From: UBA2219 sp964612075
Lineage (GTDB): Bacteria > Desulfobacterota > Deferrimicrobia > Deferrimicrobiales > Deferrimicrobiaceae
DNA: 64,000 bases
Reading direction: 5' to 3'
Assembly: GCA_964612075.1 (NCBI GenBank)
Contig: CAZTFC010000005.1
Location: 11,344 to 75,343 of the forward strand
The first letter of the stretch is position 1. Each line of letters begins with the position of its first letter. The translations under genes were made by a program, and so were the position numbers. Under the pieces are notes generated by a model, which saw only the letters and a program-made list of their open reading frames with translations, was not told the DNA's origin and did not search any database. Below are positions 23,601 to 31,945 of this stretch, one piece after another.

Positions 23601-24111
23601 GCACTGCGAAGTCCCCGGGATCGGACGCCGCGGGGAGGCGGGCGTACCCGAGGGAGACGAGCTTCGCGGAGAACGCCCCGATGTCGATCCGGTCGCCCGC
23701 CCCGATCGTCTCCACCGCGTCGAGGAAGACCTCGGGCGGAACGGTCTTCTCGACCGCGGCGTGGGCGGAGGCCACCACGACGACGGGAGGCCCCGCGAGG
23801 ATCCGGTGAAGCGCCCGCATCCGGTCGTGGACCGCCGGGAGGTAGGGAGAAGCCTGCTCGTAAGGATCCACCTCGACGGAAGGGTACGGCAGCACGAGGT
23901 CGGGCCCGAGGTACGCGGACAGCTCCCGGGCCGCCTCTTCCGCCTCCTTCGCGTCGGGGCACAGGTAAAGGACCGTCCGGGAAAGGCGCGAAAAGAGCTT
24001 CGCGGCGAGGAACGCGCGCGCGCCGGGCGGGACGCGCATCCACTGGACGCACGGCGGGGCCCCGCGCTTCCCGAGGGCCAGCGCGACATGCTCGAAAGAC
24101 AGCGTGATCAT
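20638..24111 (-). CDS. mfd: Transcription-repair coupling factor (Mfd)
   Basis: About 1,157 residues. Mfd is an SF2 DNA translocase that removes RNA polymerase stalled at lesions and recruits UvrA. The UvrB-like N-terminal module is seen in LPYPSVEVDPYEQASPYL and VRGGIVDVYSPAH. The polymerase-interacting region follows (NDPAVHVDHGIGIYRGL; GGDRLFVPVEKMSRVQRYV). The helicase core has Walker A VCGDVGYGKTEVA, VIDEEQRFGV, SATPIPRTLHM and the TRG region with NANTILVNHSHRFGLAQLYQLRGRVGR. The C-terminal TRCF domain is LPDDYIPEAGERLQFYRRLA. I chose ATG 24111, where family homology begins; a GTG at 24156 that overlaps the nadA stop would add 15 residues. It shares a transcript-like run with uvrA. Confidence 0.97.
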   Translation of the reverse strand: MITLSFEHVALALGKRGAPPCVQWMRVPPGARAFLAAKLFSRLSRTVLYLCPDAKEAEEAARELSAYLGPDLVLPYPSVEVDPYEQASPYLPAVHDRMRALHRILAGPPVVVVASAHAAVEKTVPPEVFLDAVETIGAGDRIDIGAFSAKLVSLGYARLPAASDPGDFAVRGGIVDVYSPAHLLPARILLDDDIVESVRRFHPQTQRTVPAGAREGDGPERLTVLPCSQLITREPFLAAAVSGREGAPWADTIRQGIRFHGSEALLPRLYGGAAPLFSYLPEGTLAVAVDSVACLSALRNALDDARENHGIAGEEAGFPPPEELLVTEEEWHAAIAGLPLLAFDAIEVPPFGRPDPLRGEASAEGNEDIRRRTADASSEGLLYPLATEAREWWKRGERFVVTSLTPSHVGRMEDLLSRYALPISRVDTIREALERDRGVFLCASEVARGFRAPELSAAVVTETEIFGEKTRARRARREAVAVPDEFSLAELRVNDPAVHVDHGIGIYRGLLRRKAAGTEGDFLVLEYAGGDRLFVPVEKMSRVQRYVASGEEGAKLSRLGGTAWQRARRKVRDELLAMAQELIDLQAKRQIAEKAPFTPPDAVFREFEAAFPFEETPDQEEAIRAVLSDLGSATPMDRLVCGDVGYGKTEVAVRAAFKVAMEGRQAAVLVPTTVLAEQHQQTFSRRLAGYPVRVENLSRFRARKEQADVVKGLARGTVDIVIGTHRLLQKDVKFRDLGLVVIDEEQRFGVADKEKLKKLRATVDVLTLSATPIPRTLHMAFSGLRDVSLIATPPEDRLSIRTFVVPFSGETIREAVEREVRRGGQVFFVHNRVQTLPAMEKYLRELLPGARIAVGHGQMEEERLSRAMDDFAARRADILLCTAIIEAGLDLPNANTILVNHSHRFGLAQLYQLRGRVGRDRHRAYAYFLVPRDVALTQDAMKRLAVLEELTELGSGFRIASHDLEIRGAGNLLGKDQSGQIHQVGYELYTQLLAEAVAEISGKASAQEEEPELDLRIPAFLPDDYIPEAGERLQFYRRLALSKTVDAADEIEMELLDRFGRLPPPARALCDLARLRSAMRGAGVAELKRGGGTLFLALSPHSAFDRGKLVRWVTKERKTFSFVRGEILSMRLSGETPEEVLSAARNLLNRFEAGSSI

Positions 24112-24152
24112 CGGGGGCACTCTTGATCTTATTGTGGATTCCAGGCTGCGGC

Positions 24153-25082
24153 TCACACCGCGTCGCGCGGCACGGCGAGCATTGCGTCGAGGGCCGCCTT
24201 CGCCTTGAGGCGGGTCCCTTCCGGCACGCGGACCGACGGCGACATCGAAACCAGCGAGTCACGGACGTCCTTCAGGGTGATGATCTTCATGTTGAGGCAG
24301 ATCATGGCCCGGGAGGGGACGTGGAACAGCTTCCCCGGGTTCTCCTTCCGCAGCCGGTACAGGATCCCCGACTCCGTGGCCACGACGAACTCCTTCCCGG
24401 CCGAGCGCCTGCAGAACTCCAGCATTCCGGACGTGGAGAGGACGGCGTCCGCCATCTCCACCACCTCCGGCCGGCATTCCGGGTGGACGACGAGGAGCGC
24501 GCCGGGATGCGCCTCCTTCTCCTTCGCCACCTCCGCCGTGGTGAGGCGGTCGTGGGTGGGGCAGTAGCCGTCCCACCAGGAAAGCTTCCTCCCCGAGATC
24601 TTTTGGACGTAGTGCGCCAGGTTCCGGTCGGGGACCATGAAGATCTCCCTCCCCTCCGGGATCGACCGGACGACGTTCACGGCGTTTCCCGACGTGCAGC
24701 AGATGTCGGAGAGCGCCTTGACCTCCGCGGAGGAGTTGACGTACGTCACCACGACGGCGTCCGGGCGCTCGCGCCGGTACGCCGCCAGCTGGGCGGGCCG
24801 GATCATGTCCGCCATCGGGCAGCCCGCCTCCAGGCGGGGGAGCAGGACGGTCTTGTCCGGGGAAAGGATCGACGCGCTCTCCGCCATGAAGTGGACGCCG
24901 CAGAAGACGATCACGTCGGCGGAGGTCTTCGCCGCCTCGATCGAAAGGCCCAGGGAATCGCCCGTGATGTCCGCGATCTCCTGCACCTCGTCCCGCTGGT
25001 AGTTGTGCGCCAGCAGCACGGCGTTCCTTTCCTTCAACAGCTCGCGGATCTCCCCGGCCAGCGCGGCCTGTTCCGTGTCCAT
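24153..25082 (-). CDS. nadA: Quinolinate synthase (NadA)
   Basis: A 309-residue [4Fe-4S] enzyme that condenses iminoaspartate with dihydroxyacetone phosphate in NAD synthesis. Family marks are AHNYQRDEVQEIADITGDSL, CGVHFMAESASILSPDKTVLLP and YVNSSAEVKALSDICCTSGNAVNVV. The three cluster-ligand regions are visible: GCPMADM, YCPTHDRL and MICLNMK. The length matches the shorter, thermophile/delta-type NadA. No nadB or nadC is adjacent. It lies between gpsA and mfd with very short junctions, so it is probably expressed with them. Confidence 0.97.
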   Translation of the reverse strand: MDTEQAALAGEIRELLKERNAVLLAHNYQRDEVQEIADITGDSLGLSIEAAKTSADVIVFCGVHFMAESASILSPDKTVLLPRLEAGCPMADMIRPAQLAAYRRERPDAVVVTYVNSSAEVKALSDICCTSGNAVNVVRSIPEGREIFMVPDRNLAHYVQKISGRKLSWWDGYCPTHDRLTTAEVAKEKEAHPGALLVVHPECRPEVVEMADAVLSTSGMLEFCRRSAGKEFVVATESGILYRLRKENPGKLFHVPSRAMICLNMKIITLKDVRDSLVSMSPSVRVPEGTRLKAKAALDAMLAVPRDAV

Positions 25083-25086
25083 GGCC

Positions 25087-26103
25087 CTACTCTTTCTCCC
25101 TCTTCAGCGTCCTCGAGAACAGCTCCGACACCGCGCCCCTCGCGTCCTTCCCTTCATGCAGGATGCGGAAAACCTGCTCCGAGATCGGCATGGGGACCCC
25201 CGTCCGGGCCGACAGCTCCACCGCCGACCGCGCGGTGAGGAACCCCTCGGCCACCATCGTCATCCCCCCCAGGATCTCCCCGACCGGCTCCCCGCGCCCC
25301 ACCCGCACCCCGACGGTGCGGTTGCGGGAGAGGTCCCCGGTGCAGGTGAGCACCAGGTCCCCGATGCCGGACAGCCCCGCGAAGGTCTGCGGGTGCGCGC
25401 CGAGGCGCACCCCCAGCCGGGTGATCTCCGCCAGCCCCCTGGAAATGAGGAGCGCCCGGGCGTTGTGCCCGAACCCCAGGCCGTCGCAGATCCCCGCCGC
25501 GATGGCCATCACGTTCTTCAGGGCGCCGCCGATCTCGATCCCGACGACGTCGTCGTCGGCGTAGAGGCGGAACCGGGCGCCCGCCAGCGCGTGCTGCAGG
25601 CGCCGGGCGACCTCGAGGTTCTCCGCCGCCACCGTGGCCCCCGTCGGCTTTCCCTCCCCCACCTCGCGGGCGAAGGTCGGGCCGGAAAGGACGGCCACGC
25701 GGGGCGCGTGCCCCGGCGACGCGCCCGCGAGCAGCTCCGTCATCCGCAGCAGCGTCCCGTTCTCCACTCCCTTGGCCAGGGAGACGAGGCAGGCGTCGGC
25801 GGACAAAAACGGCGCAACCCTCGCGGCGACGCCGCGCATGTGGTGCGAAGGCACCGCGAAGGCCACCACGGACTTCCCCGCGACCGCCTCGGCGAGGTCG
25901 TTCGTCGGCCGGACCGCCCCGGGAACGGCGATGCCGGGGAGGAACGACCGGTTCTCCCGGTTCCGCAGGATGGAGTCGCGGACCTCCTCCTCGTGCGCCC
26001 AGAGGGCGACGTCGCCGTAGCTCTCCGCCAGCATGATCGCGAAGGCGGTCCCCCACGACCCCGCCCCCACGACGGCAACCGACTCGTTCCGGCCCCCGGT
26101 CAC
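25087..26103 (-). CDS. gpsA: NAD(P)-dependent glycerol-3-phosphate dehydrogenase (GpsA)
   Basis: A 338-residue enzyme that reduces dihydroxyacetone phosphate to sn-glycerol-3-phosphate for phospholipid synthesis. The NAD-binding motif is VAVVGAGSWGTAFAI. Catalytic and substrate regions are VSLAKGVENGTLLRM, VLSGPTFAREV, IEIGGALKNVMAIAAGICDGLGFGHNARA (catalytic Lys) and FAGLSGIGDLVLTCTGDLSRN. I chose the GTG at 26103: it overlaps the TGA of the upstream TPR gene and has a GGGGGGAG ribosome site. The nadA start lies four bases downstream. Confidence 0.97.
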   Translation of the reverse strand: MTGGRNESVAVVGAGSWGTAFAIMLAESYGDVALWAHEEEVRDSILRNRENRSFLPGIAVPGAVRPTNDLAEAVAGKSVVAFAVPSHHMRGVAARVAPFLSADACLVSLAKGVENGTLLRMTELLAGASPGHAPRVAVLSGPTFAREVGEGKPTGATVAAENLEVARRLQHALAGARFRLYADDDVVGIEIGGALKNVMAIAAGICDGLGFGHNARALLISRGLAEITRLGVRLGAHPQTFAGLSGIGDLVLTCTGDLSRNRTVGVRVGRGEPVGEILGGMTMVAEGFLTARSAVELSARTGVPMPISEQVFRILHEGKDARGAVSELFSRTLKREKE

Positions 26104-26924
26104 CGGCTCCCCCCTTCCCGCTGCCGCCCCGACTCCGCGGCGCGGCGTTTCAGCCGTTCGATCTTTCCCGCGACGTACGCCGGGTCGTCCCAGTCGCCCC
26201 GGATCGCTTCGTACTGGTCGATCGCCCCCGGAAGGTCCCCACGCCCCTCGAGCGACTGCGCCAGCCCCCAGCGTGCCCTGGCGGCGGCCCGGCGGTCGCC
26301 CGCCAGGAACAGGAGCTTGCGGAACTCCCGTTCCGCGTCGTCGTAGCGTCGCTGCCCGAGCCGGGCGTGGGCCAGCATCCAGCGCCCTTCCGCCGCCCGG
26401 CCGGAGAGAGGGTGCTTCTCCAGCAGCTCGGAGAGCGCCTCGGCCTGCCGGTCGACCTCGCCCGCGGCGGAGCGGGCGTGCGCCAGGAGGAACAGCACCT
26501 CGTCCATCCGCTCGAACCGGGGGAACTCCTTCCGGATCCGCTCGAGGGCGCCGGCCGACGCCGCGGCGTCCATGTACTGCAGCAGGTGGATCTCGGAGCT
26601 GCGCAGCAGCGCCTGCGGGACCTCGGCGACCCTCGGGTAGTTGTACACGAGGGAGCCGTACGCTTCCAGCGCGGCGGGGAAATTCCGGTAATAGGCGCCG
26701 AAGAGGTCCCCCTGGCGCAGCAGGGCGGCCGGCGCGTACCGCGACTGGGGGTGCTCCCGGGCGACGGCGCGGAAGCCGGAGAGCGCGCTTTCCATCCGCT
26801 GCGCGAGAAGCTCCTTCTCCGCCCGCTCGTACCGCTCCCTCGCCGGGTCCCCGCACGCCGACGCGAGGAGAAGCCAGCAAAGGAGGAGGACGCTACGCCG
26901 CCTCCCGGCCCGCCCTCGGGCCAT
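26100..26924 (-). CDS. TPR-repeat lipoprotein
   Basis: A 274-residue protein with a lipoprotein signal (VLLLCWLLLASACGDP, lipobox ASAC). The mature part is made of TPR-like helical repeats, for example YERAEKELLAQRMESALSGF, AALLRQGDLFGAYYRNFPAA and YDDAEREFRKLLFLAGDRRA. This resembles BamD/YbgF-type scaffold lipoproteins, but I do not see enough to name it. It starts three bases after gyrA ends and overlaps gpsA by four bases. Probably a periplasmic, lipid-anchored scaffold. Confidence 0.8.
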   Translation of the reverse strand: MARGRAGRRRSVLLLCWLLLASACGDPARERYERAEKELLAQRMESALSGFRAVAREHPQSRYAPAALLRQGDLFGAYYRNFPAALEAYGSLVYNYPRVAEVPQALLRSSEIHLLQYMDAAASAGALERIRKEFPRFERMDEVLFLLAHARSAAGEVDRQAEALSELLEKHPLSGRAAEGRWMLAHARLGQRRYDDAEREFRKLLFLAGDRRAAARARWGLAQSLEGRGDLPGAIDQYEAIRGDWDDPAYVAGKIERLKRRAAESGRQREGGSR

Positions 26925-26927
26925 CCG

Positions 26928-29360
26928 TCACTCTTCCTTCTCCGCCAGGCGGGCGATCGACGCGACCCGCTCGCTCTCCTCGAGGCCGATCAGGCGGACC
27001 CCCTGGGTGTTGCGGCCGATCACCCGGATCTCCCCGACCGCCATGCGGATGATCTTTCCGCCGTCGGTGACCAGCATCACGTCATCGGTATCGAGCACCT
27101 GGCAGACGCCTGCGACCGGCCCGGTCTTCTCCGTCACCTTGAGGGTGATCACCCCTTTGCCGCCCCGGGACTGCTTGCGGTACTCCTCCACGGCCGTGCG
27201 CTTCCCGTACCCCTTCCCGGTGACGGTCAGCATGGTCCCCTGCGGGCGGAGAATGTCCATCCCTACGACGACGTCCCCCTCCTCGAGGTCGATGCCGCGC
27301 ACCCCGACCGCCGCGCGCCCCATCGACCGGACGTCCTCCTCGTGGAACCGGATCGACATCCCCTGGCGGGTGGAGAGGAACACCTCTTCCTGCCCGGCGG
27401 TGATGGCCGTGGCGATCAGCCGGTCCCCCTCGTTCATCCCCATGGCGATGATGCCGCCGGAACGCGGGCGGGAATACTCCATGAGCCCCGTCTTCTTGAT
27501 GGTCCCCTGCGCGGTGGCCGTGACGACGTACTTCCCCTCCTCGAACTCCCGCACGGGGAGGATCGAGGCGATGGACTCGCCCGGGGAGAGCGAGAGCAGG
27601 TTCACGACGGCGCGCCCCTTCGACGCGCGCCCCGCCTCGGGCAGCTCGTGGACCTTGAGCCAGTACACCTTCCCCTGGTCGGAGAAGAACAGCACGTACG
27701 TGTGCATCGACGCGATGAAGAGCATCGAGACGAAATCCTCCTCCTTCGTCCCCATGCCGACCTTCCCGCGCCCGCCGCGCCGCTGCGTCCGGTAGAGGCT
27801 GATCGGGTTGCGCTTGATGTAGCCGCTGTGGGAGACGGTGACCACCATCTCCTCGTCCACGATCAGGTCCTCGAGCCGCAGGTCCTTCGTCTCCCGCTGG
27901 ATCTCGGAGCGACGCGCGTCGCCGTAGGCGTCCCGGACCTGGCGGAACTCCTCCGCGATCACGCGGAGCAGCTCCGCCTCCTCGGCGAGGATTTTCTTCA
28001 GCCGCGCGATCTCCTCGCGGACCTCCTTGAGCTCCTGCAGGATCTTGTCGCGCTCCAGGCCGGTCAGGCGCCGCAGCTGCATGTCGAGGATCGCCTGCGC
28101 CTGGATCTCCGACAGGCGGAACTTCGCCATCAGCCCGTCCTTGGCCTCCTTCTGGTCCTTCGAGGCGCGGATCAGCTTGATGATCGCGTCGATGTGGTCG
28201 AGGGCGATCTTCAGCCCCTCGAGGATGTGCTCCCGGGCTTCCGCCTTGCGGAGCAGGAAGATCGTCCTGCGGGTGACGACCTCCTTCCGGAAGGCGAGGA
28301 ACTCCTCGAGGAGCTCCTTCAGGTTCATCGTCCGCGGCCGGTTCTGGACGATGGCCAGGAGCTGCACCCCGAAGGAGACCTGCATCTGCGTCGACTTGTA
28401 GAGGTTGTTCAGGACGACCTCGGCCACGGCGTCCTTCTTCAGCTCCACGACCACGCGCATCCCGTCGCGGTCGGACTCGTCGCGGATGTCGGAGACCTCG
28501 TCGAGCTCCTTCTCGCGCACCATCTCCGCGATCCGCTCGATGAGCCGGGACTTGTTGACCTGGTACGGGATCTCCGTGATGATGATCGACTCCCGGTCGC
28601 CCTTCTTCGCCTTCTCGATGAACGCCCGGGCGCGGATCTGCACGGAGCCCCGCCCCGTGCGGTACGCCTCGCGCACGCCGTCGATGCCGTAGAGGATCCC
28701 GCCGGTGGGGAAGTCGGGGGCCGGGATGTGCTCCATGAGGCCGTCGATCGTGACCTCGGGGTCGGCGATCAGGGCGAGCAGGGCGCTCACCACCTCGCCG
28801 AGGTTGTGCGGCGGGATCGACGTTGCCATCCCGACGGCGATCCCCGCGCTCCCGTTGACCAGCAGGTTCGGGATCCGCGACGGCAGGACGCGCGGCTCCG
28901 GCAGGGAGCCGTCGTAGTTGGGGATCATCTCGACGGTTTCCTTGTCGAGATCGGAGAGCAGCTCCCCCGTCACCTTGGCCATGCGGACCTCGGTGTACCG
29001 CATGGCGGCCGCCGAGTCTCCGTCGACCGAGCCGAAGTTCCCCTGCCCGTCGACCAGCGGGTACCGGAGGGAGAAGTCCTGCACCATCCGCACCAGGGCG
29101 TCGTACACGGCGCTGTCGCCGTGCGGGTGGTACTTGCCGATGACGTCGCCGACGATGCGGGCCGACTTCTTGTACGGCTTGCCGTACTCGTTGCCCAGCT
29201 CGTGCATCGCGAAGAGGATGCGGCGCTGGACGGGCTTGAGGCCGTCCCGGACGTCGGGCAGCGCCCGCCCCACGATGACGCTCATCGCGTAGTCGAGGTA
29301 GCTCTGGCGCATCTCGTCCTGGATGGCGCGCGGGTACACCGGCTTCTGGAACAGGTCCAT
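26928..29360 (-). CDS. gyrA: DNA gyrase subunit A (GyrA)
   Basis: An 810-residue topoisomerase subunit that cuts and religates DNA during negative supercoiling. The N-terminal domain has GRALPDVRDGLKPVQRRILF and the catalytic Tyr122 in AAMRYTEVRM. The quinolone-resistance region has Ser83 and Asp87 (E. coli numbering matches exactly), i.e. the susceptible-type residues. The C-terminal beta-pinwheel contains the GyrA-box-like QRRGGRGKVGMG and further RG-rich blades (QSRGGKGVITLKV). gyrB is not in this window. ilvD lies 58 bases upstream and the TPR lipoprotein three bases downstream. Confidence 0.98.
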   Translation of the reverse strand: MDLFQKPVYPRAIQDEMRQSYLDYAMSVIVGRALPDVRDGLKPVQRRILFAMHELGNEYGKPYKKSARIVGDVIGKYHPHGDSAVYDALVRMVQDFSLRYPLVDGQGNFGSVDGDSAAAMRYTEVRMAKVTGELLSDLDKETVEMIPNYDGSLPEPRVLPSRIPNLLVNGSAGIAVGMATSIPPHNLGEVVSALLALIADPEVTIDGLMEHIPAPDFPTGGILYGIDGVREAYRTGRGSVQIRARAFIEKAKKGDRESIIITEIPYQVNKSRLIERIAEMVREKELDEVSDIRDESDRDGMRVVVELKKDAVAEVVLNNLYKSTQMQVSFGVQLLAIVQNRPRTMNLKELLEEFLAFRKEVVTRRTIFLLRKAEAREHILEGLKIALDHIDAIIKLIRASKDQKEAKDGLMAKFRLSEIQAQAILDMQLRRLTGLERDKILQELKEVREEIARLKKILAEEAELLRVIAEEFRQVRDAYGDARRSEIQRETKDLRLEDLIVDEEMVVTVSHSGYIKRNPISLYRTQRRGGRGKVGMGTKEEDFVSMLFIASMHTYVLFFSDQGKVYWLKVHELPEAGRASKGRAVVNLLSLSPGESIASILPVREFEEGKYVVTATAQGTIKKTGLMEYSRPRSGGIIAMGMNEGDRLIATAITAGQEEVFLSTRQGMSIRFHEEDVRSMGRAAVGVRGIDLEEGDVVVGMDILRPQGTMLTVTGKGYGKRTAVEEYRKQSRGGKGVITLKVTEKTGPVAGVCQVLDTDDVMLVTDGGKIIRMAVGEIRVIGRNTQGVRLIGLEESERVASIARLAEKEE

Positions 29361-29418
29361 CGGGTGCCTTCAGACTCCTTCGGGCGTTGAATGAATGACT
29401 GATTCTATCACGGCCGGC

Positions 29419-31089
29419 TCAATCCCACTTCAGCACCCCGCCGGTGCTCGCGCTGGTGGCCATGGCCGCGTACTTCCCCAGGCATCCGCCCGGCTTCGCC
29501 TTCGGCGGCATCTTCCAGTTCTTCCGCCGCCGCGCGAGTTCCGCCTTGGAAACCAGCAGATCGAGCTTCCGCGCGGGGATGTCGAGCCGGATCCGGTCGC
29601 CCGGCATGACCAGGCCGATCGGCCCGCCCGCCGCCGCCTCCGGGGAGACGTGGCCGATGACGGCCCCGTGCGTCCCGCCGGAGAAGCGCCCGTCGGTGAC
29701 CATCGCCACCTTGTCGCCCAGCCCCTGGCCCATGATGTACGACGTCGGGGCGAGCATCTCCTGCATCCCCGGCCCCCCCTTCGGCCCCTCGTACCGGATG
29801 ACCACTACATCGCCCGCCTCGACCTTCCCGCCGAGGACCCCTTCGCACGCCTCCTCCTGCGACTCGAAGATCACCGCGCTCCCCTCGAAGACCAGCATCT
29901 TCGGGTCGACGCCCGCCGTCTTGACGATGCCGCCTTCCGGCGCCAGGCTGCCGTAGAGGACCGAAAGGCCGCCCTGGGCGCTGTAGGGATCGGAAAGCGG
30001 CCGGATGACCGCCGGGTCCTTCGACTCCGCATCCTTCACGTTCACCTCGAGCGGCTGCCCCGTCACGGTGATGCAGCCCGGGTGCATCAGGTCCGGCACC
30101 CGGAACAGCGCGTTGAGGATGGCCGGGATCCCGCCGGCCCGGTCCACGTCCTCCATGTGGTACTGCGAGGACGGCGACACCTTGCAGAGGGTGGGCGTCC
30201 GCCGCGAGATGGCGTCGATCCGCGCCAGGTCGAGCGGCACCCCCGCTTCGTGCGCGACGGCCAGCGTGTGGAGGATCGTGTTCGTCGACCCGCCCATGGC
30301 CATGTCGAGCGCGAGGGCGTTCTCGAACGCATCCAGCGTCGCGATGTCCCGGGGCTTCAGATCCATCCGCACCAGCTCCATCAGCTGGAAGGCCGCGTCG
30401 CGGTAGAGGTCCCGCCGGGCCGGGTCCACGGCCAGGATCGAGCCGCTCCGGGGGAGCGACATCCCCAGCGCCTCGCACAGGCAGTTCATCGAGTTCGCCG
30501 TGAACATGCCGGAGCAGGAGCCGCAGCCCGGGCAGCCGGTGTCCTCGAGTTCCTTCAGCCCCTCCTCGGAGAGGTTCCCGAGCTTGTACGCCGCCACTCC
30601 CTCGAACACCGAGATCAGGTCGACCGCCTTCCCCGCCTTCGTCCGCCCGGCCGCCATGGGCCCGCCGGAGACGAAGATCGTGGGGATGTTGCAGCGCATC
30701 GCCGCCATCAGCATGCCGGGGATGATCTTGTCGCAGTTGGGGATGCAGATCATCCCGTCGAAGCAGTGCGCCCTGACCATCGTCTCCACGGAGTCCGCGA
30801 TGATCTCCCGGGACGGCAGCGAGTAGAGCATGCCCTTGTGCCCCATGGCGATCCCGTCGTCGACCGCGATGGTGTTGAACTCGAAGGGGACCCCGCCCGC
30901 CTCGCGGACGCACTCCTTCACGTACTCGCCCACGCGGTTCAGGTGGACGTGGCCGGGGACGATCTCCACGAAGGAATTGCACACGGCGATGAACGGCTTC
31001 CCCATGTCCTCGTCGGTGAGGCCGCACGCCTTCAGCAGGCTGCGGTGGGGAGCCCGCTCGAACCCTTTCTTGATGACGTCGGAACGCAT
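29419..31089 (-). CDS. ilvD: Dihydroxy-acid dehydratase (IlvD)
   Basis: A 556-residue Fe-S dehydratase for valine, isoleucine and pantothenate synthesis. I chose ATG 31089 because AGGAGGG precedes it and the protein starts as the family does (MRSDVIKKGFERAPHRSLL). Cluster ligands are expected in FDGMICIPNCDKIIPGM and CPGCGSCSGMFTANSMNC. Other marks are GGSTNTILHTLA, TDGRFSGGTHGAVIGHVSPEA and the C-terminal RRKNWKMPP. No other ilv genes are adjacent. It lies between DUF190 and gyrA on the same strand. Confidence 0.98.
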   Translation of the reverse strand: MRSDVIKKGFERAPHRSLLKACGLTDEDMGKPFIAVCNSFVEIVPGHVHLNRVGEYVKECVREAGGVPFEFNTIAVDDGIAMGHKGMLYSLPSREIIADSVETMVRAHCFDGMICIPNCDKIIPGMLMAAMRCNIPTIFVSGGPMAAGRTKAGKAVDLISVFEGVAAYKLGNLSEEGLKELEDTGCPGCGSCSGMFTANSMNCLCEALGMSLPRSGSILAVDPARRDLYRDAAFQLMELVRMDLKPRDIATLDAFENALALDMAMGGSTNTILHTLAVAHEAGVPLDLARIDAISRRTPTLCKVSPSSQYHMEDVDRAGGIPAILNALFRVPDLMHPGCITVTGQPLEVNVKDAESKDPAVIRPLSDPYSAQGGLSVLYGSLAPEGGIVKTAGVDPKMLVFEGSAVIFESQEEACEGVLGGKVEAGDVVVIRYEGPKGGPGMQEMLAPTSYIMGQGLGDKVAMVTDGRFSGGTHGAVIGHVSPEAAAGGPIGLVMPGDRIRLDIPARKLDLLVSKAELARRRKNWKMPPKAKPGGCLGKYAAMATSASTGGVLKWD

Positions 31090-31127
31090 GGTGGACCCTC
31101 CTTTGCGGGATACCCTTCGATGATACC

Positions 31128-31472
31128 CTAGCGCTCGTGCCTGTGGCTGTACCGGATCACGGTGACCTTTTCGAGCGTGATGAGGCCGCCGCACATCATC
31201 TCGTCGATCTTCGGCATCACCCGGTCGATCCTCTCCTTGGAATCGACGACCTCCACGACGACGGGCAGGTCCCTGGAGAGGCGGAGAAGCTTGTCCGTGT
31301 GGTAGACGCTGTGGGCGCCGAACCCGGTGACCCCCCGCAGCACCGTCACCCCGGCGAAGCCCTCCCGCTTGAACAGCTCCACGAGCGCATCGTACAGCAG
31401 GCGGTTCCCGTGCCGGTCCCCTTCGCCGATGAAGATCCGCATCAGCACGTTCCTTCCCACGAGCCTGGTCAT
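31128..31472 (-). CDS. DUF190 family protein
   Basis: A 114-residue, probably cytoplasmic protein of the DUF190 family, which has a PII-like ferredoxin fold. Diagnostic stretches are MRIFIGEGDRHGNRLLYDALV, REGFAGVTVLRGVTGFGAHS, LLRLSRDLPVVVEVVDSKERID and GGLITLEKVTVI. DUF190 genes often sit beside the fluoride channel crcB, as here (12-base gap). A regulatory or adaptor role for the channel is often suggested, but no biochemical function is established to my knowledge. ilvD follows after 38 bases. Confidence 0.9.
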   Translation of the reverse strand: MTRLVGRNVLMRIFIGEGDRHGNRLLYDALVELFKREGFAGVTVLRGVTGFGAHSVYHTDKLLRLSRDLPVVVEVVDSKERIDRVMPKIDEMMCGGLITLEKVTVIRYSHRHER

Positions 31473-31484
31473 CTTCCGACCCCC

Positions 31485-31859
31485 TTACAGGCAGCGAGCG
31501 GCGCCGATCCCGACGAAAGTGAAAACCAGGCAGACGGCGACGCTGGAAAACACGTTCACGGCCGCCTGGAGAAACTGGGCGCTTTCGAGCAGGCGCAGCG
31601 TCTCGTAACTGAAGGTGGAGAACGTGGTGAATCCCCCGAGGAAGCCCATCGTCAGCCCCATCCGGAGCTCCTGGGAGACGACGGGGCTGCGCAGCGAAAA
31701 CTCCATGACCAGCCCGATGAGGAAAGCGCCCAGCACGTTGACCGCGAAGGTGCCGTAAGGCATCGCCGTGCCCAGGATCGCGTAGACCCATCCCGAAAGG
31801 AAATAACGGGCCAGGCACCCCAGGGCCCCGAACGACGCGATATACAGGACCATCCTCAT
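31485..31859 (-). CDS. crcB: Fluoride channel CrcB/Fluc
   Basis: A 124-residue membrane protein of the dual-topology fluoride channel family with four helices. Family marks are GALGCLARYFLSG near the N-terminus, YGTFAVNVLGAFLIGLV with the conserved Asn, MGFLGGFTTFSTFSYE with the phenylalanine-box and Na+-site region, and a final helix. It exports fluoride passively. A second in-frame ATG at 31853 is possible. I looked for the conserved crcB-motif fluoride riboswitch in the short upstream region and do not see it, so expression may be constitutive or driven from elsewhere. Confidence 0.95.
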   Translation of the reverse strand: MRMVLYIASFGALGCLARYFLSGWVYAILGTAMPYGTFAVNVLGAFLIGLVMEFSLRSPVVSQELRMGLTMGFLGGFTTFSTFSYETLRLLESAQFLQAAVNVFSSVAVCLVFTFVGIGAARCL

Positions 31860-31912
31860 CCTTGCCGTCCTCCGAAGCCGGATCGGGCCCGCGACACCGC
31901 AGACGCGCGCAT

Positions 31913-31945
31913 AAAAAGACTACCGCCCCGCCGTTATCGGGCGGG
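31913..31945 (-). terminator. Possible Rho-independent terminator after the DUF815 ATPase gene
   Basis: A hairpin with arms CCCGCC (31927-31932) and GGCGGG (31940-31945), or an alternative CCGCCC/GGGCGG pairing, covers the stop codon of the ATPase gene. On the minus strand it is followed by TAGTCTTTTT. The stem is short and the distance to the U-tract depends on the pairing, so this is a moderate call. It would separate the ATPase from crcB. Confidence 0.4.

Noticed and set aside
20645..24262. Second long minus-strand frame over mfd
   Set aside because: Gly/Arg/Pro-rich translation in another frame; Mfd with full helicase motifs occupies the true frame.
31860..31933. Fluoride riboswitch upstream of crcB
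   Set aside because: I could not find the conserved GG-ATGG and pseudoknot elements in the short upstream region. A covariance search would settle it.
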